64,000 bases of DNA from Larix kaempferi (taxonomy: Eukaryota > Streptophyta > Pinopsida > Pinales > Pinaceae): the NCBI GenBank assembly GCA_027924585.1, contig BSBM01000361.1, positions 66,686,001 through 66,750,000 on the forward strand. The letters run 5' to 3'. How positions within the stretch are numbered: the first letter of the stretch is position 1; each line of letters opens with the position of its first letter. This document shows positions 1 through 9,740 of the stretch, in pieces. Below the pieces are notes generated by a model. It searched no databases. It was not told where the DNA came from and worked only from the letters and a program-made list of their open reading frames with translations. The position numbers and the translations under genes were made by a program.

Positions 1-484
1 GTTCTGAATTGTTTTTGCGAAGGTTATACCGCAGGTTTTGATGAATTAATGCATGAAGATGTTCGGATCTGTTCTTTTGTCTCTGTTTATGTTGAATAGT
101 GAATGTTGCGTTATGATTTCTGTTGTCTTTTCTGTAAGGTTTCATTGATGTGATCTCCAGTATTTCCCTACTAATGTGAATGTCAATTATGTGTTGAATA
201 TGCAAATGGTGAATACATGGTTAATGTGCGAATGATGAATGTATGAATGCATGCGAATGTGAATCTTTGGTTTATGTTGCGATAGAATTGAAGTAGTTGC
301 ATGTCCTTTCCCCACTGCGGAAACCTAGTTCCTGCAGCCCCCTTAATCATCTCGGGTGAGACTTCACTCGCTTCATGGGTGTCATTGGAAAGGGTAAAAC
401 CTTTATGGGCCGGTGCTTAAGGGTGTTTGGTTAGTGTTTGTTGACGATAGTGCGAAGTGAACCCCTGTCGACAGAACTGTGTCA
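1..484 (+). repeat. 5' LTR of T1 (left end truncated by window)
   Basis: Aligns end to end with 15390-15874 at about 92% identity by eye. It ends in TGTGTCA at 484, just before a degenerate primer site. Only the 3' two thirds of the LTR lie in the window; the promoter part is outside. Confidence 0.85.
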
Positions 485-489
485 AAAAA

Positions 490-507
490 TGGTTCTGTTG
501 CCGTTTC
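490..507 (+). other. Degenerate primer-binding site of T1
   Basis: The sequence starts TGGTTCTGTTGCCG, six bases after the LTR end. It resembles a decayed form of the Athila-like site at 44538 (TGGCGCCGTTGCCGGGGA): both share TGG and GTTGCCG at the same spacing. The tRNA is not certain. Confidence 0.45.
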
Positions 508-543
508 CTGAAGAAGAAATATAAGGACATGCTATGGCACCTG

Positions 544-1011
544 ATGAAACCGGAGATTCAGTACTGGTTTGACAAGAAAGCAGAAGAATTCATAGAAGGA
601 GAAAATCGAAATCCTGGGTAGACGACAAGTAGTTGGTTGGAAAAGCATATTTATTCGGATATCCACGAGATATTTTTCCACGAATTCCTGGTATTGCTGC
701 ACGAGTGGTTGGAACAACTGACGTTTCAGAAGAACCATTGCCAAAAGAGTGAGCTGGATCACTGGACTCCAGAACTGATCAAACAGCTAAAACGGGTCGA
801 CAATAAGGTATCATGGGCTGTTGACTTCTGGGTAGACAGTATCTTAGAAGGATACATCACTGAGTTTGTTGTGGACACGATCAAATCATACAACGATGCA
901 GAAAGCAATTTTTTCAAAGGACCTAGAGGGAGATTCCTGCTATCGCTGAAGCTATGGATTAAGATGCTCGTTTGCGAAAAGGGCATATCGAGGATGAATT
1001 CCAACGAGTAG
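544..1011 (+). pseudogene. T1 ORF upstream of gag, unknown function
   Basis: An open frame begins with ATG at 544, 60 bases after the LTR, and runs to 1011 with one in-frame TAG near 619. It would encode about 155 residues, rich in aromatic and acidic residues (WAVDFWVDSIL and ITEFVVDTIKSYND are typical). I recognise no domain. Its place between primer site and gag matches the extra first ORF described for Ogre-type Ty3 elements. That comparison rests on position only. An alternative is a degraded N-terminal part of gag itself, but gag starts in another frame near 1131-1446. Confidence 0.5.
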
Positions 1012-1130
1012 AAGATCAGTGTGCGGAAGTTGTGGGTACCGCGTGAATGCGGGTTCGATAGAAAGATGCGGGGTATATGGACATGAGCGACAACTAATTT
1101 TTAAGGGAGGCTGACGAAGAGTGTGGTACC

Positions 1131-2755
1131 TTGAGGAGTGGGGTGATATTCCAGCGACCAAAGAAGAAGAGGAGGACTGAGAGAGAGTCTCCTGAGGGGA
1201 CCGGAACGGAAGACTGTGAAACAGGACCACAAGGGACGAAGCGACCTTATTACGACGAAGAAGAAAGTGAACAAGCTACCCTAGAAGCCGAAGAAGGAGG
1301 GACCCTAAGCTACAACGTACCTTCAACTCTGTGCACTACTCAGAACTTGATAAAAGGAAATACAAGTTATTTGCAGAGCTGTTCTACGTGCCAAAACAGT
1401 AGTAAGAGTAGCAAATTAGTAAATAATAATAGTAGAAGTACAAGAATGGCAGGTGACGACACAAAGATGAAAACCTTCCAGGGTACCGGTAATGAGGATC
1501 TAGAACAATACTGGTTTATGTGTGAGGCAGTATGGACTGTGAAGCAGGTCCAGGATGAAAATATAAAAACGGGACAGTTAGTGACGACCCTCAGGGGCCA
1601 TGCGCTAGACTGGTATATGAAGTTTACTAAGGTACCAACGGGAACTCCGGATAAAACATTTCTACAGATCAAGGTGGGGATGATCGATGAATTTAGAAAA
1701 CCAAAATCTGAGTCGCAATACATTTAACTAAGCTCAAAGAAATCAAGCAGTTTCCCAATCAGTCAGTATGGGAATTCGACCAGCAATAGAAAACACTAAT
1801 GGCTAAAGTGAGCTTCGGGATGAGCGATATGCAGCATAAAGAATGGTTTATCGCTGGCTTGGTGCTGCACATTCGTGGGTCATTGATGCAACAGAAGGTA
1901 GCGGCTTAGGCAGAAGCGCTGGAGATCGCAATGAAGTTGGAGGCTTCATCAATCGACGAAATAGGCTTAGGCATGGATCGAATACAAGCGCAGTTGGAAA
2001 ATTTGACAATCCAGCTACAAGACACGAAGAAAGGAAAAGAGGCTCGCGAAGATGTATGGTGCACTAGATGTAAGAAGGAAGGAAATCACAAGGATCAGTG
2101 CCCAGAATTTTGAGAATATTTGCAATCGGGTGCACCGAATCCCCTCAGTTAGGGAGGGATGCCTTGGTGTCGCGTCTTCCAGACGAGAGGACATCGACCA
2201 GAAGAATGTGTGTACCTGTAGAAGATGGTGTCGAAACCAGTGAACTTTTATTGCAAGTTCTGTGGATCGGTTGGCCACGACAAGAAAGACTACAGAACTT
2301 ATGACCTGCTCCAAGAGAGGACCACAGATACATTCTTCATGAAGGGAGAAGATCAACCACCGGTACAACAGCAATATAATCAACTGCAACCTCAATATAA
2401 TCTGCAACCGCAGTATGAGAAACTGCAGTATGGTCAGTCGCAGTTTGGCCAACCGCAATATCCTCAATCGCAATTTCAACAACCGTAATACGGTCAACCG
2501 CAATATCCGCAGCCGAAGTATGGTCAACCGTAGTACCCACCATACGGGTCACTGTGAGGAGGATTCAGAGGGGGGTTCCGCGGTGGCTGAGGTACCAATG
2601 CTGGTCGAGGAGGAGCTACTAGACGAGGTCGAGGACCCATCATATGTTACAATTGTGGTCAACAGGGGCATTGTCAGAGGGATTGGCCAAATCCAACCCC
2701 ACAGTGAACTTACTGCAGCGTTGTGGACCAAGGTGTCGAAGATTGTCCTCAGCTA
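1131..2755 (+). pseudogene. gag: T1 gag: capsid region and three zinc knuckles, broken
   Basis: Gag packages element RNA in cytoplasmic particles. The frame opens before the first good ATG at 1446 (MAGDDTKMKTF). It shows the capsid pattern FQGTGNEDLEQYWF ... LVTTLRGHALDWY, then three knuckle-like motifs: CTRCKKEGNHKDQCP, CKFCGSVGHDKKDY (last cysteine lost) and CYNCGQQGHCQRDWP (also degraded). Between them, around 2360-2540, lies a low-complexity run built on QPQYxQ. Upstream of the capsid is a basic stretch (PKKKRR) and an acidic one. Several in-frame stops (near 1724, 1790, 1905, 2111 and others) and at least one frame change make it non-functional. Confidence 0.75.
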
Positions 2756-2880
2756 ATCACGAAGTGGCAAACTAAGAACTACCCCCACCTCTGCAAAATA
2801 AAAATCAGAATCAGAATCCGCCACCAGCGGAATAGAAGATATCAGCATAGGTCAGAAGTCAAAATGCAACTGTCGGAATA

Positions 2881-3795
2881 GTGACCCGAGGAGGAGCTGT
2901 GACAGGGGCTGACAGGTCACAGTATAGCGTCCTACCGACCGCAAATAAACAAGTCACATTTGATGTGGAAGTAGAAAGGGATATTTTTTTGAAAGCACAT
3001 GAAGCAATAAGGCAATTGAGGCATCCACCTCTTCAACAGAAAGAAGTTACTTATGACATGCCACTGACGTTCGACACAACGAATTCGCAGAAAAAGGGGA
3101 GCACCTTACGAGCCTTCCTAGAGAGTTTCCTGGAGCTGGAAAAATAACAGGACGCATTGGCTGAGATATCCAACCTACTGCATCGACGAGAGGGTGCACA
3201 ACAGGAGAGGATGGTCAATTGCATAGATAAGAGAAAGACAGGACAAGAGATGTGGATGTCTGCACAAGTCAGAGCATTCGATGTCGACTCCATTATCTTG
3301 GACTTGGGGTCAGACGTAAACATCGTGACAAAACAAACCTGGGAAACAATGGGGAAACCACAATTGGCTTGGTCCTCGGTACAACTGTGACTAGCAAACC
3401 AAAGTAAGGTCACCCCGATCGGTTGACTATGCCAGGTCCCTGTTGAGATTGAGGGACTCAATACATACGGAGATTTTGATGTGATCAAAATTGTGGACAA
3501 TACAAACCCCTACCCAATGCTGCTAGGGATAGACTGGGCGATGGAGAATCAGGATATTATCAACTTCAAGAAAAGAACTATGTCATTCGAGAACCAAGAG
3601 ATACGGGTAGTCGCACCTCTTGACCCTACGGAAGGGAAGAGGTATGTTGAGCCGACAAGGGATGAATTCACCGAGGGATGGGACAATATTTATAACATAT
3701 CCAAAGACTACATCAATCCGACTGTAGATGGAGATTTAGGGTGGCGCAGTAGCAGTTTGACATCATACGATTCAGATGAAGCACTTGAAAATTGA
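2881..3795 (+). pseudogene. pro: T1 aspartic protease region, broken
   Basis: Ty3 protease matures the Gag-Pol polyprotein. The active-site motif appears as IILDLGSDVNIVTKQTW near 3291-3345, and the conserved C-terminal part as YPMLLGIDWAMENQDII near 3511-3561, followed by FKKRTMSFE. The distance between the two motifs is normal for this protease. The frame is interrupted by stops (near 3145 and 3388) and a shift between the halves. Downstream, 3600-3795 is an acidic linker without a recognised domain. Confidence 0.75.
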
Positions 3796-3813
3796 CAGAA
3801 TCGGCTGCATGAA

Positions 3814-4543
3814 GTGTCATTTAGGAGGTATACACGGATCACTCAGTCGCTACGAAGGGTAGCAATAGAAGAGTGCGAGCTACCAACGTACGAGGGATTT
3901 CCCAATTTGGCTACATTTCTCACTGAATTTGAAGAGAAAGTGGCAGAACCACAATGGCTATTGGCGTTGGAGGAAGCCCTGAAGGCTACACTAGCGTGAT
4001 GGTGGGTAGCGCACAAGTCCACCATAACTAACTAGCCTCTATGTCGACACCTAATGACAGTTAGGTTCAGCAACACTGAAGGACACTACGGAAGGAATTA
4101 TGATGGCAGAAGAGACCCGAAGGAGCATTTGGATGAATGTGAAAGCAAATGGGGACCAAGAGCGAAACAAGAATGGGTCCATGCATTTATTCATACATTG
4201 GCTAAAGCACCACAAAGTTGGTATATCGTAGCAGAACTATGACGCGGAACAACCTCATGGGAACAACTAGCAATTGGCTTTAGCCAAACTTTCAGTTTCT
4301 CTGACGAAAACCCCTTCATGGCATAGCGCATTACAGAAGGTCCGGGAGAAAGTACTTGACACAGTAGCGACAGAGAAACCTATGGGGCTTCAGTGGACTG
4401 TGACACCCCAAATGCTGATGGAGTGTTACAACATAACAGGAGAACCGGATGATGAGGATGATCTGAGGGCTAAGTATATCCCAGAGTCAGAAGGAAGTCA
4501 CAATGTTGAGGCACTATATATGCCTTCCGACAAGTTTCAATGA
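3814..4543 (+). pseudogene. T1 second gag-like domain between protease and RT
   Basis: Fragments in more than one frame show DPKEHLDECESKWG, EWVHAFIHTLAKAPQSWY, RGTTSWEQLAIGFSQTFSF and a following acidic segment (GEPDDEDDL). The spacing and the W-Y/RGT-W-F pattern are those of a retrotransposon capsid (Retrotrans_gag-like) domain. The segment lies downstream of the protease, so this element would have encoded two capsid-like modules. Similar modules occur in some plant Ty3 polyproteins as I recall them; I cannot check homology here. Stops near 3997 and 4240 and a shift near 4275 break it. Confidence 0.5.
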
Positions 4544-4546
4544 CCG

Positions 4547-4996
4547 TTGAGAATCAAGAAAGTGAATATTGGGTTAGAAGAAAATCCCAAGTTCGCGAGC
4601 ATCGGAGACTACTGGGATGACTCTACTATTGCAAAGATGACTAACCTGTTGCATGAGTTTCAGGATTTGTTTCCAAAAAAATTATCGAAGATGAAAGGAA
4701 TTTCGGGGGACTTAGGCGAGATGAAGATCCCACTAAAACCTGATGCAAAGCCGATCAAGCAGCGGCCTTACCGGTTGAATCCGTGGTACAAGGAAAGAGT
4801 GAAGGCTGAGATTGGGAGAATGTTGGAAGAAGGCATTATAGAACTAGTCGAGGAATCAGAGTGGATCAGCCCCATGGTGGTCCAGGATAAGAAAATTGGT
4901 GAAGTCAGGATCGATGTTGACCTAAGAGCGCAGCAATCATATCAGTTGAACCTGAGGTCCCAGGAGCACGATAGGTGTAACCAGGAGCGACTCTAG
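4547..4996 (+). pseudogene. T1 reverse transcriptase, N-terminal stub
   Basis: The 149-codon frame shows the start of a Ty3 RT: LLHEFQDLFPKKLSKMKGI, then KPIKQRPYRLNP, then EWISPMVVQDKK and VRIDVDLR (usual VRICVDYR). After about 4927 the similarity stops abruptly, and no palm motif (YLDD), RNase H or integrase follows before the next unit. The catalytic core has therefore been deleted, and the copy depended on other elements for replication. Confidence 0.8.
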
Positions 4997-5252
4997 CGAA
5001 GGCCTGGTATCGCACCATAAAAAAAAATGTCGACAAGTTAAATCACATATTACACCAAGACGCGGTACGCTTTGGTGAGTCGAAAAATGCCATGATGCGG
5101 AAAGGTCCAATCCGGCCATAAATGAAGCAGTTAAACCACGATGACTGGTGAAAAAAATGAAAAAATGACACAATTAATGCCTGACGCATGCGATGGATTT
5201 GGGAAATCAGCGCTAGATTGTCCAAAATTGGAAGGATGCGGCAATTCACCAC

Positions 5253-5260
5253 TATAAATA
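5253..5260 (+). promoter_or_regulatory. Possible internal TATA box before the T1 extra ORF
   Basis: CACTATAAATATGGGG lies 59 bases upstream of the ATG at 5319, in the stretch between the RT stub and the extra ORF. The spacing suits a TATA box with a start site near 5285-5290. The stretch 4997-5252 is otherwise non-coding. Inference only; no transcript evidence. Confidence 0.4.
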
Positions 5261-5318
5261 TGGGGTAGGTGAGCAGGCCGACGCATTGTGTGTTAAGCAA
5301 GAATCTGCAGAGTAGCGC

Positions 5319-7952
5319 ATGGAGGTTTACATTTCGAGCACAAGCACCGAGCGTCCACAGCCAATGCTAGTCATGCAAGAGCATCTAGAATTCATGTCTG
5401 GCATTCAATTCAGAAAGAAGTGGAGTGCCAGTTGACCTATAGACACTGGTTGAGAGTTGAAGAAAGGGACCCAAAACTCGGTTCGACTGGCAGAAGGAGA
5501 AACAGGCAAGTCAACAACATCGAAATCAGGTCCAAAAATACTAGGGTATGTGTCGACGAGCAGGCAACGGGCACCAGCAGGTCGAATCAACAAGAACAAA
5601 TAGTACAAGATTCAAATGCCAGCGATTCCCAAAGGACTTCCCCAAGCCAGGAAAATTGTGGCAAACTTGCAGAAGCTACAATATACCGACCATGACTTAG
5701 CAAACTTCGAAGAATGCGAACAAGGATACGTCAACGTTAGCCATGGCGAAGGATGCCCAACCACAAAGGAACCCGTAGGGTGGGCAGTGGGACTAGAGCA
5801 CTCGAGGCTGCTGGGCCTCACCCAGATATCGTACTTCGGGCGAGTGGCGCAGGTCAATGCATGCGTTAAAAAGATGCTGGCTTGTTTCCATGGCGGATAC
5901 CTATGGCTACATGAGAAGATTCCAGTAACAGTTGACTTGATTGTGAGAATCACTGGGTTACCTAAGGACGGCGATGATCCTTCCCAATTTTTCCAGGGAA
6001 AAGATAACGATAAGAGGCTCACAGTGAGCCTAAAGAAAAAATACGGAGTGGAGAAAAACTCCAGAGGCTGCCTCATTAGCACAATTAACAACTAGGCCGT
6101 TAGGGTCGGAGCAAAGATCCTAGTAGTTAAGGTGGCGCAGAAGAACATGCCAAAAGAATGCATTTCGGGCATCACCTCCTCCATAGAACTATGTGCCGCA
6201 GGACTGCGGATGAACTGGTCAAAATTCCTGCTACACCAATTGGTCAAAGATACATACGATGTACAGGATAAAGGAAAGGCATCCACATACTCATGGCTCA
6301 TAATGTTGGTCGCATTAGTAGGATGGAGGGATCCTAAGCACTATCAAGGAATGTATACAGTAGAAGCCAGAATACGTGAAGGGGCGCGGTACCAGAATTT
6401 ATGGGAAACAACTGATAAAGAGGGGCAGGCATCCAACATTGTACAATTTTACTTGTTCTTAGATATGCTGTGAATAAATGTGCAAGCGATATCGTGGATA
6501 ACTGAGCAAGCAGCAAGAAAGTATCGACCGATCGTAAGGATATCGATCGAATCCCAGACAATTTACCTTCAAGACTGAGCGGATAAGTCACGACAATGGA
6601 TGCCAACGCAGTACAAGCTCACCAAGGAGGAGTTGGACACCATCATCGGACGATGGCCCGCAGAGTGGAAAGTTCCAGTCGGCGAGAAGGACCCATTGAA
6701 CTTAGAAAATGGGAACGCAACAACTTGAATAAACCCGACCGAGGAAGAAAAAGGCTAAGCCATACGGAAGGAGGGCGCAGGAGAAGACAACCTCGCGAAA
6801 GAGGAGTCGGAGGCATCCAACCATGATGGAGACTCAGTAACTACCCCAACAGATTCTGACCTAGATGCACAACACGAATAAACAAGGACAAAGCATAGTA
6901 TGGGCCGAGGAGAAGGAAGCACAAGTGGGGGTCTTCCGACGGAGCAGGTTAATAGGCTCCTAGAGAAACTAACATAGGTCGTAGAGGAAAACAGTGCGAG
7001 AGTCATACAACACTCAAGCGGATACTTCTACCAGGTAACCCAACTGCTATCCACACTATTGAATGTAGTTGTAGAGTCCAACGTACCACACGGGGAAGTT
7101 CGACCGAGTGCGTCAACAAGCAGGGTTGAAGTAGAAGTCGGCACAAATCCAAGGTTAGTTCAGTTTTTTCCAAATGCGATGACGACAGGAAATGAAGAGG
7201 TGGATGTGGAACTAAGGAAATACGACTCAAGCGTGGTAGATTTCAACTTACTACCGATGTTAACACTTCAGAGAATTCAAATCGCAACAATGGAAGAACT
7301 CAGTGACCACGAGGCCTTAATGAATGACAAGATGGTGCGGTACAAGCAACAGGCGCACATTAGTGAGACAGAGGCACAACGTCTTTAGGCAGAGAAGGCC
7401 CAAACATTAGCTGAAAAAGAGAAGGCCCCGGAGGATAGAAAGCGGCTGGAAGAAGCACTACCATAGTATGCGAGAAAACTCCTGAGGTAGATCAGGACAT
7501 ACTACCAAAAGTGAAAGCCATTTTGTTGGGTGTACTTATCAATGACTTGTGGAAGGAGACTACAGAGTTGAAGGTAAGGGTGGTAACGAGCACACCAACA
7601 GACCAGATTCAGGGAAGACAGAATGTGATTGAGGAAGCCGTGACGGAGATCATAGAGATGGAAAAGATAGCCCGAGCAGTCGCAGAGGGTGTCACAGATT
7701 TTTGGGGAAGTGTAGTCCAGGACGACCAGCTAATCGCGGTGAAGGAGAAACTTAGCGAAGTGGAAGCACAACTAGAATCCTTCAAGGGATCGATCAAAGC
7801 GATTCCCTCACTCATACAAATGACGAAGGCGACGGAACTAAAAATCATGGAGCAACGCGTAACGAAGGCACGCGGAAGGAAACAAAGAAGGGCCACACAC
7901 CTAGACGAAGTCCAAACAAAAGCTGAATTTCTCGCAGTATGGGTAATGGAAG
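5319..7952 (+). pseudogene. T1 extra ORF after pol (N-terminal and middle part)
   Basis: One frame starts with ATG at 5319 and continues to about 7490 with scattered stops (5430s, 5599, 6093, 6471, 6561 and later). A second frame covers 7511-7952. Readable blocks include QARKIVANLQKLQ, GWAVGLEHSRLLGLTQI, PVTVDLIVRITGLPKDG, GITSSIELCAAGLRMNW and STYSWLIMLVALVGW. The middle (6600-6900) is charged and low-complexity. From about 7260 the chain is rich in E, K, Q and A with few helix breakers, which suggests a coiled coil. It resembles proteins I know only as retrotransposon-associated plant proteins of unknown role. It sits where envelope-like or Ogre 3' ORFs occur. I see no signal peptide. Copia C1 interrupts it; the end lies at 14896-15081. 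Confidence 0.6.
7948..7952. repeat. Target site duplication of C1, left
   Basis: GGAAG here and at 14896-14900 flank Copia C1 exactly. The 5-bp length is normal for LTR-retrotransposon integration. Confidence 0.9.
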
Positions 7953-8543
7953 TGTTAATTTTTCAATAATTTCATTCCATTATCATTCAGGATCACTAAG
8001 AGTATAACATGTACATCATATCAATCATATACACAAAAAAAATCACACAAGAGACACAGAGTTTCATCGGGGAAAAACAAGAAGGTGAAAAACCCCGCAA
8101 CTCCCTCAGAGATAAGATAAGCCACCAAACGAGATCACAAGGATCAAAACCAATAAGATGTCTCTAGCAGATGCTCCTCCTCCTCCACTAGTGCGCCACT
8201 TTCTCTCTTAGCTATGCGAGCTTGAGAAGTGAGTGAATGAATAGAATGAGGGACACACCCCTCTTATTTATACTTGACTTGACCTGCCAATTAATTCACT
8301 GGGGCCGACTTGCTACTCAAGTCTAATAACCCAACCACATGTGCTAACCAGGGCCGACCCCACACTGGTGGTCTAATAACCCATCAATACAAATGACGAC
8401 ACTTGTCAATGCACATGACGACACTTACAAATACAAATGATGACACTTCCAAATAGAGGAATGTAACATCTCTAATGGATATACAATAAAGTACAAATGT
8501 AATACATAGAAGAATATCTTCCGAAGTTACAAATACATCAACA
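7953..8543 (-). repeat. 3' LTR of C1
   Basis: On the minus strand it starts TGTTGATG and ends TTAACA. It matches 14305-14895 at about 97%. A TATAAATA box lies at 8265-8272 (minus strand). Confidence 0.93.
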
Positions 8544-8553
8544 CTCCCTCTTA
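8544..8553 (-). other. Polypurine tract of C1
   Basis: On the minus strand AAGAGGGAG directly abuts the 3' LTR. It would prime plus-strand DNA synthesis. The identical tract is found at 26045-26054 in C2. Confidence 0.8.
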
Positions 8554-8829
8554 ACTAGGAAGGTATTCTGTCGACACAAGTCATCAATACATATTGGCAC
8601 AAGTCTTCAATTCTGGAGCTAGATCATAATCACTGGATCACAGAGCATCATCATCATCACTGTTGCTGTACTCGACATCTCGATCACTTGGGCTATTTTT
8701 GAATTCTGCTCATCATGGGAAGTTCTACAGAGCCAACCCTTTTTCATGCTGGATGTAGGCCTACCACCTGTAGGTCTTCATCATCACTGGCCATACTGTG
8801 GAATCCTCAGTACTTATTACGTGCGTCAA

Positions 8830-9285
8830 CAAAACCTAGCTCAGACTATAGGATCTTTTACATGTTGACTAGCACAAAACCTTTAAAGAGTTTCTTGCAA
8901 CCTGCAAGTACTCTAGAGAGCATCCCATGACTTATTACGAGCTTACTGCTCAACCTCTTGGATCTCTAGGGCTGATTATATGTGACCCACACACCACAAA
9001 ACCTTTAAAGAGTGTCTTGCATCTTGCAAGTACTCTAAAGAGCATCTCAGGACTGATTACGAGCTTACTGCTCAACCTCTCGGATATCTAGGGCTGATTA
9101 CATGTGGTTAGGCAAAAAATTTAAAGAGTGTCTTGCAACCTGCAAGTACTCTAAAGAGAATCCCAGGATTGATTATGAGATTACTGCTCAACCTATCGGA
9201 TCTCCAGGGATGATTACATGCCTCTCGTAGCAAAACCTCGAAAGAGCATCCTAGCTCAGATTATAGGATCTCCCAGGATCTTTTC
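8830..9285 (-). repeat. Tandem array in the C1 3' UTR (118-122 bp units)
   Basis: Units begin near 8874, 8996, 9112 and 9230, each starting with a CAAAACCT-like box, then AAAGAGTGTCTTGC and CTGCAAGTACTCTAAAGAG. A short partial unit precedes them. The array lies between the gag-pol stop and the 3' LTR. C2 has a homologous array with units of 90 and 59 bp. Confidence 0.8.
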
Positions 9286-9329
9286 TTTGGTACATTTACA
9301 ACTTGTCCACAGCCACGGAGTATCAAGCT

Positions 9330-9640
9330 GATACTCACCATACATCATCCTGATGTACATGATCATCCTGATCATCATCATAGCATCATCCTGATGCATA
9401 TCATCCAAGGCATCGTCCTAATACTCATCACATATGATCATCCTGATCATCGTCACTACATCGTCCTGATGCAAGTCATCCAGAGCATCGTCCTGATACT
9501 CATCACATATGACCATCCTGATCATACAATGTATCCACCTGATACATATCATCATACATGATCCAACTGATCATACAATGTATCCACCTGATACATATCC
9601 AAAGCAGTAACTGGAGCATCGTCCTAATGCTCATCACATA
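9330..9640 (-). repeat. GATCAT-rich repeat block in the C1 3' UTR
   Basis: Irregular repeats built on CATCCTGATCATC, ATCCTGATGCAT and TCCACCTGATACATATC. Many copies have the form GATCATCCTGATC, a short inverted repeat. C2 carries a related but differently arranged block at 26935-27430. Confidence 0.7.
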
Positions 9641-9740
9641 GCGCTTACATCCACAACCATGGGAAGGATCCTCCTCTCACCATGCTTGGAATGGCTCCTG
9701 CAAATGTGTCATATTACTTCTTCCTCGAAGTATCTTCAAT

